DNA of 11,440 nucleotides from assembly GCA_007131065.1 (NCBI GenBank), contig SLRF01000063.1, forward strand, positions 1 through 11,440, in the 5' to 3' direction. The stretch comes from Candidatus Saccharimonadota bacterium. Its GTDB lineage: Bacteria > Patescibacteriota > Saccharimonadia > QS-5-54-17. Of the stretch, positions 1-6,240 are shown one piece after another. Position 1 is the stretch's first letter. Every line of letters begins with the position of its first letter. A program made the position numbers and the translations under genes. The notes beneath the pieces are model-generated. The model did no database searches and was not told where the DNA came from. It saw only the letters and a list, made by a program, of their open reading frames with translations.

Positions 1-126
1 CATATATCAGCAGACGGCTTGGTGATTTTGGACGTATTGCCTCATTACCTTGATACTAACCACTATTTTGAGGATAATACACTACCAGATATCAATGAAT
101 TGATGCGACAGACAGTCGATAGATAA
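1..126 (+). CDS. 3' end of an unidentified protein (partial)
   Basis: The frame is open from the first base to a TAA at 124-126, giving the last 41 residues of a protein whose start lies outside the window. The visible tail contains G6-L-V-I-L-D-V-L-P-H-Y and ends D-I-N-E-L-M-R-Q-T-V-D-R. I do not recognise it with confidence. The G-L-x-x-L-D-x-x-x-P-H-Y stretch is loosely like the region near the active site of S51/dipeptidase-E-type proteins, but this is only a resemblance in a short fragment. The stop is 16 bp before the secD start, so the gene is probably cotranscribed with secDF. Codon use looks like that of its neighbours. Confidence 0.6.
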   Translation, partial: HISADGLVILDVLPHYLDTNHYFEDNTLPDINELMRQTVDR

Positions 127-142
127 GAGAGAGTTTCCGATA

Positions 143-1447
143 ATGAGCATGAAGCAAAAAGTACGCTGGCAGCTGGTATTACTGGGAATTTTTGCGTTGT
201 TCGTGGGCGTATTGGCTTATCCACGAGAAGACCAGATTTTCTCTCTAGTCGGGATAGATGCCGACATGAGCGTGCGTCGTGGTCTCGACCTCCAGGGCGG
301 AGTTTATCTAGTCTATGAAGCAGATATCCCCGAGGATAGGGATGCCGATGAAGTGCTAGAAGAGACTTCATCAGTGATACTTAGAAGGGTTAATCCCGGA
401 GGTGCCAGTGAGGCTATAGTACAGGTCGCCGATAACGATCGTATAGTAGTGCAGTTACCTGATGAGGATGACCCTCAAGCAGTCATAGACCTGATAGGCC
501 AGACGGCGCGCCTAGAATTTTTCGAGGTAGATCCTAGTGCGGAGAACCTGGAAGAACAACTAATACCGACCGATATAACAGGTGAGGACGTACGCCGAGC
601 CGAGGCCGGATTCGACCAATTCAACCGCCCTGTGGTAAACCTTACGTTTCGTGGGGGAGAGTCTACCCAGAAGTTTGCCGATCTATCGACTCGTATACAT
701 AGTAGTGGCACGCAAATACTGACTGTTTTAGACGACCAGCCGATTTTTGGCCCGGCTCCAGTGCAACAGCCTATACTCTCGGGTGAATCACAGCTTAGTG
801 GTAGTCGCGATATCCGCGAAGCGCAGGAGACAGCTACATTACTAAATGCCGGTGCGTTGCCGGTACCCATAGAGATAGCGGCTCAGCAGACTATCGGTCC
901 CACTTTGGGTGCGAACGCCACTCAGGCTAGCTTAACAGCGGGCACTATAGGTTTGTTTTCTCTGGCACTGTTCCTGCTAGCGGTATATCGTCTGGGCGGA
1001 TTGGTGGCCACGACCATGATCGGTCTGTATGGAGCGGGTATGGTGACTGTGTTTAAGATTTCCAATACTGCACTGTTTGCTGACTTTACTATTGTACTAA
1101 CTCTGGCTGGAATCGCCGGTTTTATCATGAGTATCGCGGTAGCGGCAGATGCCAACATATTAGTCCTCGAGCGTTTACGAGAAGAGAGAAGGGCAGGACT
1201 AACGCCTGCTAAGGCGGTCGAAGAAGGGTATAGACATGCTTGGAGCAGTATCCGTGATGCATCTATAGCTACGCTCATCATCTGTGTAGTGCTTTATATG
1301 TTAGCTAGTAGATTTGGTGAACCTTCGATTCAAGGTTTCGCTCTGGTCTTAGGCATTGGAGTTGCTATGAATGTATTTTCGGTTTGGTTTATTACTCGTA
1401 CGTTACTTAGAGGGCTCGCACGTACTCGACTGGGAGGGAGGCTGTAA
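143..1447 (+). CDS. secD: Protein translocase subunit SecD
   Basis: SecD is a membrane subunit of the accessory Sec complex; with SecF it uses the proton gradient to pull exported proteins through SecYEG on the outer face. The 434 residues show an N-terminal membrane segment (about 10-26), the family motif G47-L-D-L-Q-G-G, a small external domain, the P240-V-P-I...I-G-P-T-L-G-A segment before the second helix, and a five-helix membrane block (about 263-418). That block carries A335-D-A-N-I-L-V-L-E-R-L-R-E-E, matching the conserved motif of the proton path (D336 is the expected key acid). It is shorter than E. coli SecD (615 aa), with a reduced external domain, similar to Gram-positive SecD parts. 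The start at 143 follows a GAGAGAG purine run at 127-133. The stop TAA shares its last A with the secF ATG, indicating translational coupling. Confidence 0.95.
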   Translation: MSMKQKVRWQLVLLGIFALFVGVLAYPREDQIFSLVGIDADMSVRRGLDLQGGVYLVYEADIPEDRDADEVLEETSSVILRRVNPGGASEAIVQVADNDRIVVQLPDEDDPQAVIDLIGQTARLEFFEVDPSAENLEEQLIPTDITGEDVRRAEAGFDQFNRPVVNLTFRGGESTQKFADLSTRIHSSGTQILTVLDDQPIFGPAPVQQPILSGESQLSGSRDIREAQETATLLNAGALPVPIEIAAQQTIGPTLGANATQASLTAGTIGLFSLALFLLAVYRLGGLVATTMIGLYGAGMVTVFKISNTALFADFTIVLTLAGIAGFIMSIAVAADANILVLERLREERRAGLTPAKAVEEGYRHAWSSIRDASIATLIICVVLYMLASRFGEPSIQGFALVLGIGVAMNVFSVWFITRTLLRGLARTRLGGRL

Positions 1448-2316
1448 TGGATATCGTAGGAAGAAGAAAAATCTGGTACGGCATATCGGCAGGAGTACTG
1501 ATTCCAGGTATAATTTTGCTGGCTATTTTCGGCTTAACCCTTGGAGTGGACTTCACTGGAGGTACAGTGGTGAATGTCTCGACCGAGCTTCCTCGGGCTG
1601 AAATAGAAGAGATAGTAGAAGATGCCGGTGTAAGCGATTCGTTAATAACGGAGACGGGTGAAGATGGCTTCCAGATACGTTTTAGGGATGATGTCGAGAT
1701 TGAGCCGATCCTAAATGAAGCCGAAGGAGTAAGCGTAGAACGGTTAGAACAGGTGGGTCCTAGTGTGAGCCGTGACCTGACTACCAATGCACTTTGGAGC
1801 TTGCTTGCGGTATCACTAGCTATCACCATCTACGTTGCCTTCGTTTTTAGAAAAGTCGAGCACCCCACTCGTTTTGGAGGAATGGCCATAGTGGCGTTAC
1901 TTCACGATGCACTGTTTGTGCTAGTGGCATTCTCTGTATTCGGTAAACTTTTTGGAGTCGAAGTGGATGCCTTTATCGTTACGGCTGTACTGACAGTTAT
2001 AGGTTTCTCGGTTCACGATACTATAGTGGTGTTCGATCGTATACGAGAAAACTTACTTAGAAAGAGTGGAGATTTTGCAGAAGTGGTAAACGGTAGCATC
2101 AATGAGGTAATGGGGAGGTCGCTGAATACTTCTATCACCACAATATTGGTCCTTCTGGCGCTGTTCTTGCTGGGAGGAACTTCGACTACTAATTTCATAT
2201 TGGCGTTGTTGCTCGGTATGTTCTCGGGTACATATTCGTCGATATTTATAGCTTCGCCACTACTAGTGAGCTGGAACAACTTCCAGGTGTCTAGAAGCGC
2301 TGGAAAGCAAAAATAA
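1447..2316 (+). CDS. secF: Protein translocase subunit SecF
   Basis: SecF is the partner of SecD in the proton-driven Sec accessory complex. The 289 residues contain an N-terminal helix (about 11-29), the G32-V-D-F-T-G-G motif of the external domain, S108-R-D-L before helix 2, H153-D near helix 3, and the diagnostic G186-F-S-V-H-D-T-I-V-V-F-D-R-I-R-E-N segment, followed by two more helices (about 231-275). The family normally has S-L-N-D at the position read here as S-V-H-D; the D191 acid is retained. Length is in the usual range for a separate SecF (about 300 aa). A strong Shine-Dalgarno GGGAGG at 1436-1441, inside the end of secD, lies 5 nt before the ATG, and the ATG overlaps the secD stop (TAATG). 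The C-terminus is short and basic (S-A-G-K-Q-K). Confidence 0.95.
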   Translation: MDIVGRRKIWYGISAGVLIPGIILLAIFGLTLGVDFTGGTVVNVSTELPRAEIEEIVEDAGVSDSLITETGEDGFQIRFRDDVEIEPILNEAEGVSVERLEQVGPSVSRDLTTNALWSLLAVSLAITIYVAFVFRKVEHPTRFGGMAIVALLHDALFVLVAFSVFGKLFGVEVDAFIVTAVLTVIGFSVHDTIVVFDRIRENLLRKSGDFAEVVNGSINEVMGRSLNTSITTILVLLALFLLGGTSTTNFILALLLGMFSGTYSSIFIASPLLVSWNNFQVSRSAGKQK

Positions 2317-2322
2317 CTAGCT

Positions 2323-2351
2323 TTGACATCTGAGCGTAGAGTGACTAGAAT
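2323..2351 (+). promoter_or_regulatory. Near-consensus sigma70-type promoter for the winged-helix regulator gene
   Basis: TTGACA at 2323-2328 is a perfect -35 box. A 17-bp spacer separates it from TAGAAT at 2346-2351, which differs from TATAAT at one base. Transcription would begin near 2358, about 44 nt before the ATG at 2402. The promoter starts 7 bp after the secF stop, so the regulator can be expressed independently of secDF. Confidence 0.8.
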
Positions 2352-2365
2352 AACAGTTAGCGTTC

Positions 2366-2382
2366 GTTGTTGAATTAACAAC
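2366..2382. promoter_or_regulatory. Palindrome GTTGTT-gaatt-AACAAC, candidate operator
   Basis: Perfect 6-bp arms (2366-2371 and 2377-2382) flank a 5-nt centre. The site lies about 8-25 nt downstream of the predicted transcription start of the winged-helix gene, where a bound protein would block elongation or initiation. A smaller palindrome, TAAC-a-GTTA, sits at 2351-2359, overlapping the end of the -10 box. That the adjacent regulator binds here (autoregulation) is inference from position and symmetry. The 9-mer TAACAACTA at 2376-2384 recurs at 2836-2844 in the recJ promoter region. Confidence 0.5.
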
Positions 2383-2401
2383 TAAGATAGACGGGAGATT
2401 C

Positions 2402-2677
2402 ATGTTAGACGCATTTATTACATCCAAGACTCGGCGTAAGATTATAATTCTGTTTTCGAAATATCCAGATTACCAGACTCACATACGAGGTATGGCAAAA
2501 CTCATCAAGGAAGATGCGGGGAATATTCAGCGGGAGCTGCGTAAGCTAGAAGAGATAGGCTTTCTCAAGTCGAAAAAACGCGGAAACACCAAACTTTACA
2601 GCGTAGATCAGGAATTTCCATTCTTCAAAGAACTCCAAAGCATGGTCCTAAAGAGCCAGCATCATAAGCAGAGCTGA
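2402..2677 (+). CDS. Small winged-helix (ArsR-like) DNA-binding regulator
   Basis: A 91-residue protein made almost entirely of one winged helix-turn-helix domain. Helix 1 covers about residues 7-20, helix 2 about 28-36, the recognition helix about 39-51 (G40-N-I-Q-R-E-L-R-K-L-E-E-I-G), then a basic two-strand wing (about 55-68, with K-R-G-N-T-K-L-Y) and a C-terminal helix suited to dimerisation. No metal-binding Cys/His cluster or ligand domain is visible, so it may act as a constitutive or dimer-controlled repressor. Small regulators of this kind are common in CPR genomes; their targets are mostly unknown to me. It has its own promoter (TTGACA-N17-TAGAAT), a Shine-Dalgarno GGGAG at 2393-2397 just before the ATG, and a palindrome in its leader. 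It separates secDF from recJ, and its stop codon lies inside a perfect hairpin. Function beyond DNA binding is not known. Confidence 0.88.
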   Translation: MLDAFITSKTRRKIIILFSKYPDYQTHIRGMAKLIKEDAGNIQRELRKLEEIGFLKSKKRGNTKLYSVDQEFPFFKELQSMVLKSQHHKQS

Positions 2678-2689
2678 AGCAGCTCTGCT
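2667..2689 (+). terminator. Perfect 10-bp hairpin spanning the regulator stop codon
   Basis: AGCAGAGCTG (2667-2676) pairs fully with CAGCTCTGCT (2680-2689) around a 3-nt loop (AAG). The stem contains the last codons and the TGA stop (2675-2677) of the winged-helix gene. It is followed by AGTTATAAAG rather than a run of T, so it lacks the classical intrinsic-terminator tail. It could be a weak or factor-assisted terminator, or an mRNA 3'-end stabiliser. Confidence 0.5.
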
Positions 2690-2723
2690 AGTTATAAAGT
2701 AGAAAGTTTCTAAAGTTATAAAG
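2690..2723. repeat. Direct repeat AGTTATAAAG x2 flanking palindrome AGAAA-g-TTTCT
   Basis: AGTTATAAAG occurs at 2690-2699 and again at 2714-2723, exactly 24 bp apart. Between them lies AGAAAGTTTCT (2701-2711), a perfect 5-bp-arm palindrome. The near-symmetric arrangement could be a protein-binding site or a remnant of a repeat; no coding frame explains it. Confidence 0.5.
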
Positions 2724-2737
2724 CTTAACTACAGGGT

Positions 2738-2802
2738 TTAGGATATAGGATATCGCTTCGCTTAGGATTTAGTTAGGGTGTAGGATTCAGGGTATAGGAT
2801 AT
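2738..2802. repeat. Array of five TAGGAT units
   Basis: TAGGAT begins at 2739, 2746, 2763, 2781 and 2795, in contexts such as TTAGGATAT, TTAGGATTT and GTAGGATTC. A 10-nt word TATAGGATAT is repeated exactly at 2744-2753 and 2793-2802. Spacing is irregular (7, 17, 18, 14 nt), as in a decayed short tandem repeat. Part of the array, TTAGGGTGTAGG (2773-2784), can pair with CCTAACACCTAA (2820-2831) downstream, with one bulged base on each side, giving a potential stem around a 35-nt loop. No reading frame runs through this gap. The recJ promoter lies directly after it. Confidence 0.6.
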
Positions 2803-2853
2803 AGTGATTAGCTTTTTTACCTAACACCTAAAAACTAACAACTAGCACCTGTG

Positions 2854-2866
2854 TATACTATATACT
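2854..2866 (+). promoter_or_regulatory. Candidate recJ promoter (-10 region), probable leaderless transcript
   Basis: Two overlapping-register -10-like hexamers, TATACT at 2854-2859 and TATACT at 2861-2866, precede the recJ ATG at 2873. The second ends 6 nt before the ATG, so transcription would start at or next to the start codon. No Shine-Dalgarno sequence is present between the box and the ATG. No good -35 is visible 16-18 bp upstream; that position is occupied by AACAACT (2837-2843). Confidence 0.5.
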
Positions 2867-2872
2867 CATACT

Positions 2873-4513
2873 ATGGAGATTTCAGATACACTGCGTGAGA
2901 TACTGCGGACGCGCGGTATAGAGGAAGAACAGGAGATTGAGGAATTTCTCAATCCTAAATACGAGAACAGCTACGACCCGTTTCTGCTTGCGGATATGGA
3001 TCGAGCAGTGGAGAGGATTGAGCGGGCTATAACAGATTCGGAGTCGATAGTTATATACGGGGACTACGATATCGACGGATTGAGCGCTACGGCTCTGCTG
3101 TTAGATGCTCTGGACTCGATGGGGGCTAATGTCGATGCCTACATACCTGATCGCTTCGAAGAGGGTTACGGCATTAATAAGGAGGCACTTAGGAAGATCA
3201 AGGCGGATGGTGCGGACCTAGTAATCACAGTAGATTGCGGTAGTTCCTCGCATGAGCCACTTCAATGGGCGCATGAGAATAGCCTGTCCGTAGTAGTGAC
3301 AGACCACCATACAGTGAAAGATACCCTGCCCGAAGCCGAGGCGATAGTGAATCCGAAAAGAAAAGATAACGAATACCCGTTTAGTGATCTAGCAGGGGTG
3401 GGGGTGGCCTTTAAGTTAGTTCAAGCTGTACAAATTGGAATCAATCGCAAAGACGACGAGGTGCCAAAATTACCTTTCGGCCAGGAGAAATGGCTACTTG
3501 ATCTAGTGGCGCTTGGTACAGTGTGTGATGTAGTGGGGCTAGTGGATGAGAATCGTATATTCGTACATTTCGGCTTGAAGGTTTTTTCTCGCACTCCCCG
3601 AGTCGGGATGCAAGCTTTGATGACGGTAGCGGGAGTAGATGCTAGTAATATCGATACGCATCATTTCGGCTTTGTAATAGGCCCTAGACTGAATGCGGCC
3701 GGACGTATAGAGCATGCGAAATTGGCACTGGAACTGTTCACTACCAAGGATAAGCGTCGGGCATTGGAGCTAGCCAAGAGACTAGAAGAGTTGAATGCCC
3801 AGCGCAGAGCAGAGCAGGACAGAATTATGGAGATGGCGCTTGAGCAGGCTCTCGAGCGCAGCCAAGACAAGGTATTGGTGCTTTCAGATCCCAGCTGGAG
3901 TCACGGCATCGTTGGGATAGTGGCGGCGAAGATAATGGAGCGATTCTCTAAACCGACCATTATATTACAGGAACTGAGCGGGGAGGCTAAAGGTTCAGCG
4001 AGGAGCTTGGGAGGATTTAGTATAGTTGAAGCCATGAAGGCGGCCGATGATATGCTGATAACTTACGGTGGGCACCATGTAGCAGCCGGATGTAAACTAA
4101 AGATCGACAACATGGATCGCTTCCGTACAGTGCTAAACGACTACTTCGACCAGGGCGAATATGGAGATTTAAAGCCACAGCCGAGTGCAGACATAACGCT
4201 AGACAGCTTAGAAGTGATCAATGATGACTTTTTCGCGGAAATGAAGAGATTGGCTCCATTCGGTATGGGTAATCCACGGCCACTTCTTTCGTGGAAGGGG
4301 GTGGATAGTGATAATTATAGATTGGTTGGAAGTGATGGACGCCATGTAAAGCTGACTTTAAGAGACGGCTCTTATGTGCTTGATGGAATCGGCTTTAATC
4401 TAGCGGAAGATATAGAGGAAGTGGACGGTGTGGCGACTGTATGGTTTGAGCTGGACGAGAACATATATATGGGGAGGCGTAGCCTCCAGGCTTTGATCAA
4501 GGCGGTAGCGTAA
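2873..4513 (+). CDS. recJ: Single-stranded-DNA-specific 5'-3' exonuclease RecJ
   Basis: RecJ degrades single-stranded DNA 5' to 3' in recombinational, mismatch and base-excision repair. The 546-residue protein has the DHH phosphoesterase core: G63-D-Y-D-I-D-G (motif I), T119-V-D-C-G (motif II), T143-D-H-H (motif III), G215-T-V-C-D-V-V (motif IV) and the G270-P-R-L-N-A-A-G-R segment. The DHHA1 domain follows, with S343-H-G-I-V-G-I-V-A, G374-S-A-R-S and G399-G-H-H-V-A-A-G. A C-terminal OB-fold contains A-P-F-G-M-G-N-P-R-P-L-L. All expected metal-binding residues are present and the length is near that of E. coli RecJ (577 aa). The start at 2873 gives the usual N-terminus just ahead of L-R-T-R-G-I. 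The stop overlaps the next ATG (TAATG), coupling recJ to the RelA-like gene; recJ near relA is also known in Bacillus, where apt lies between them. Confidence 0.96.
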   Translation: MEISDTLREILRTRGIEEEQEIEEFLNPKYENSYDPFLLADMDRAVERIERAITDSESIVIYGDYDIDGLSATALLLDALDSMGANVDAYIPDRFEEGYGINKEALRKIKADGADLVITVDCGSSSHEPLQWAHENSLSVVVTDHHTVKDTLPEAEAIVNPKRKDNEYPFSDLAGVGVAFKLVQAVQIGINRKDDEVPKLPFGQEKWLLDLVALGTVCDVVGLVDENRIFVHFGLKVFSRTPRVGMQALMTVAGVDASNIDTHHFGFVIGPRLNAAGRIEHAKLALELFTTKDKRRALELAKRLEELNAQRRAEQDRIMEMALEQALERSQDKVLVLSDPSWSHGIVGIVAAKIMERFSKPTIILQELSGEAKGSARSLGGFSIVEAMKAADDMLITYGGHHVAAGCKLKIDNMDRFRTVLNDYFDQGEYGDLKPQPSADITLDSLEVINDDFFAEMKRLAPFGMGNPRPLLSWKGVDSDNYRLVGSDGRHVKLTLRDGSYVLDGIGFNLAEDIEEVDGVATVWFELDENIYMGRRSLQALIKAVA

Positions 4514-5970
4514 TGGAGGAACTGCGTGATTTATTAGATCTATATAATCCCGACTCGAGCAAACATGAGGAGATGTGCGAACTTCTACTGCAGGTGGATA
4601 AAAAGAATTTGCCACGTTTCTTAGAAAGCTCCCTAGAGGAACTAAGTGAGAGTTCAGATGAGAGCAGGGCTAAAGTAGCTTTAAATGTGCTGGCGCCGGC
4701 TGCAGGACGAATAAACATGCAATCGATCAAGAGAGACCTAGAGGATACGGCGTTTAAGATATTGCAGCCGGAACAACATACCTTGATAAAAAAATTACTG
4801 AACTCTAAAGAGGCCGATACTAAAAAGCCGTTGATGAAATTTATCTACGACTTCAAGACTCGCCTTGACGAGGCAGGCGTGAATACTTTGGACGTGAGCG
4901 GGCGCATGAAGCAACCGTACAGTCTCTTCAAGAAGTTGCGCAAGGCCGGTACAATAAGCGATATACACGATCTGCTCGCGGTGCGTGTACTAGTGGAGAA
5001 CGAGGACCAGTGTTATGAGGTGCTGGACGTCATAAATTCCGCCTATGATTCTGTCTTGCCTAGATTCAAAGATTATATAAAGCGTCCTAAACCCAACGGC
5101 TACCGCTCACTACACGCCACTGTCGAATTCGGCAAGCATACCGTGGAGGTACAGATACGTACGCAAGAGATGCACGACTTCGCCGAAGGAGGAGCCGCTG
5201 CCCATTGGGCCTATGACCAACACAAGAATACCAAGGGTTATATGCGTGGACTCGCAATGGTAACCTCGAAGAGAAAAGAAGATTTCGTATTTGTATTCTC
5301 TCCTAACGGCGATCCGTATCGTTTACCCAAAGGCGCCACAGCCCTGGATTTCGCCTTTGCTATACATACCGGAGTGGGGCTAAGAACCAAGCAAGTCAAA
5401 GTGAATGGATCGATATCCACGCTCGATTACCAACCTCTCACCGGTGATCAGGTAGAGGTTATCACGGGCAAGGAGGCTCAACCCAAACAAGACTGGCTTC
5501 GCATAGTAACGTCTAAGAAAGCCAAGACTCGAATACGGACATGGCTGAGGGAGAAAAACAGGGATCGTTATCGGGATGCCGGTAGAGATATACTCAAAGA
5601 AGAGCTTAAATCCGACATCCCACAGTTAGACAGCGATATGCTGGAAGACTACGGATTGTTAAGTGCCGACGATCTATTCGTCGCTATAGGCGCCGGATAT
5701 ATAAGTCCGAAAGCCATAAAGCAGCGACTGTTTCCTCCTGAACCTGCTGTTAGCGCTAAGACTACAACGGACAGTGACAGTAGTAAGTCGAAAATCGCAG
5801 TTGCGGGCATGGAAGGATTACAGTATCGATTCGCTCAGTGTTGTGATCCTTCGCCATCGGACAAAATAGCCGGCTATATAACCAGGGGCTTGGGGATTAC
5901 GGTACATAAACAGAGCTGTCCTGAGATAGCGGAAGAGAAAGAGCGTCTCATAGCTTGCCACTGGCTGTAA
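4513..5970 (+). CDS. RelA/SpoT-family (p)ppGpp synthetase lacking HD hydrolase and ACT domains
   Basis: The family makes and/or degrades the alarmone (p)ppGpp. Here 485 residues contain: the helical remnant that normally links HD to synthetase (L60-A-P-A-A-G-R...L-E-D-T-A-F); a full synthetase domain (about 105-240) with S129-G-R-M-K-Q-P-Y-S, I151-H-D-L-L-A-V-R (D153, the catalytic Mg-binding position), R184-F-K-D-Y, N195-G-Y-R-S-L-H and V211-E-V-Q-I-R-T (E212); a TGS domain (about 258-320); a helical region; and a zinc-finger/RIS-type segment with C443-C444, H465 and C469. It then stops at the position where the ACT domain would begin. The N-terminal HD hydrolase motif is absent: the first 55 residues are acidic, without H-D pairs. 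Full-length RSH proteins are about 700-750 aa. Synthetase activity is predicted from retained residues and hydrolase activity is not; both are inference. It overlaps recJ by one base. Confidence 0.92.
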   Translation: MEELRDLLDLYNPDSSKHEEMCELLLQVDKKNLPRFLESSLEELSESSDESRAKVALNVLAPAAGRINMQSIKRDLEDTAFKILQPEQHTLIKKLLNSKEADTKKPLMKFIYDFKTRLDEAGVNTLDVSGRMKQPYSLFKKLRKAGTISDIHDLLAVRVLVENEDQCYEVLDVINSAYDSVLPRFKDYIKRPKPNGYRSLHATVEFGKHTVEVQIRTQEMHDFAEGGAAAHWAYDQHKNTKGYMRGLAMVTSKRKEDFVFVFSPNGDPYRLPKGATALDFAFAIHTGVGLRTKQVKVNGSISTLDYQPLTGDQVEVITGKEAQPKQDWLRIVTSKKAKTRIRTWLREKNRDRYRDAGRDILKEELKSDIPQLDSDMLEDYGLLSADDLFVAIGAGYISPKAIKQRLFPPEPAVSAKTTTDSDSSKSKIAVAGMEGLQYRFAQCCDPSPSDKIAGYITRGLGITVHKQSCPEIAEEKERLIACHWL

Positions 5971-5984
5971 AGCGCGCGGAGGGC

Positions 5985-6013
5985 TTGCATAGCAGGGATG
6001 GTAACTGTAGAAT
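5985..6013 (+). promoter_or_regulatory. Possible rpsU promoter
   Basis: TTGCAT (5985-5990) and TAGAAT (6008-6013) are separated by 17 bp. The -10 is one base from consensus and preceded by TG; the -35 keeps only TTG. A start near 6020 would leave 5 nt before the ATG at 6025. If used, it would separate the ribosomal block from recJ-relA and exclude the longer rpsU start at 5998. Confidence 0.35.
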
Positions 6014-6024
6014 ACACTCTTGAT

Positions 6025-6237
6025 ATGACACAAGTTACACGAAAAGATGACCGAGAAGGTCTTGAGAGTTTGATTCGCCGGTTTAACCGCAAGGTTCAAC
6101 AGTCCGGCAAGCTGAGCAATGCCAAGCGCAAGCAATATTTCGAGAAGCCACTGTCGAAGCAGCAGTTACGGGAAGCGGCGTTGACCAAAAAGGCTCGAAA
6201 AGACGAAAAGATGCGCAAGATCTATCTAGGTAGATAA
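6025..6237 (+). CDS. rpsU: 30S ribosomal protein bS21
   Basis: bS21 is a small basic protein on the 30S platform near the anti-Shine-Dalgarno end of 16S rRNA. From the preferred ATG at 6025 it is 70 residues: M-T-Q-V-T-R-K...L-E-S-L-I-R-R-F-N-R-K-V-Q-Q-S-G, then K-R-K-Q-Y-F-E-K-P matching the family core R-R-x-x-Y-E-K-P, and a basic tail ending K-M-R-K-I-Y-L-G-R. An in-frame ATG at 5998 would add nine residues, but these have no counterpart in the family as I know it. The GGAGGG at 5978-5983 is 14 nt from that ATG, too far to be ideal. The 6025 start has no Shine-Dalgarno and may be leaderless. It is followed after 3 bp by a YqeY-domain gene, a widely conserved pairing. Confidence 0.9.
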   Translation: MTQVTRKDDREGLESLIRRFNRKVQQSGKLSNAKRKQYFEKPLSKQQLREAALTKKARKDEKMRKIYLGR

Positions 6238-6240
6238 ATC

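Noticed and set aside
475..870. Minus-strand open frames opposite secD, also 922-1281 and 1407-1829
   Set aside because: All lie antisense to well-supported secD/secF codons, with Ser/Arg-rich translations and no independent start signals.
2675..2677. Possible recoded UGA (Gly) as in Absconditabacteria/Gracilibacteria
   Set aside because: UGA falls at the natural end of the winged-helix and YqeY proteins, and no conserved Gly position in any core protein here is encoded by TGA.
6223..6236. Palindrome TATCTA-gg-TAGATA at the end of rpsU
   Set aside because: The bases encode the conserved bS21 ending I-Y-L-G-R and the stop; the AT-rich symmetry is short, has no T-run and is best explained by coding and chance.
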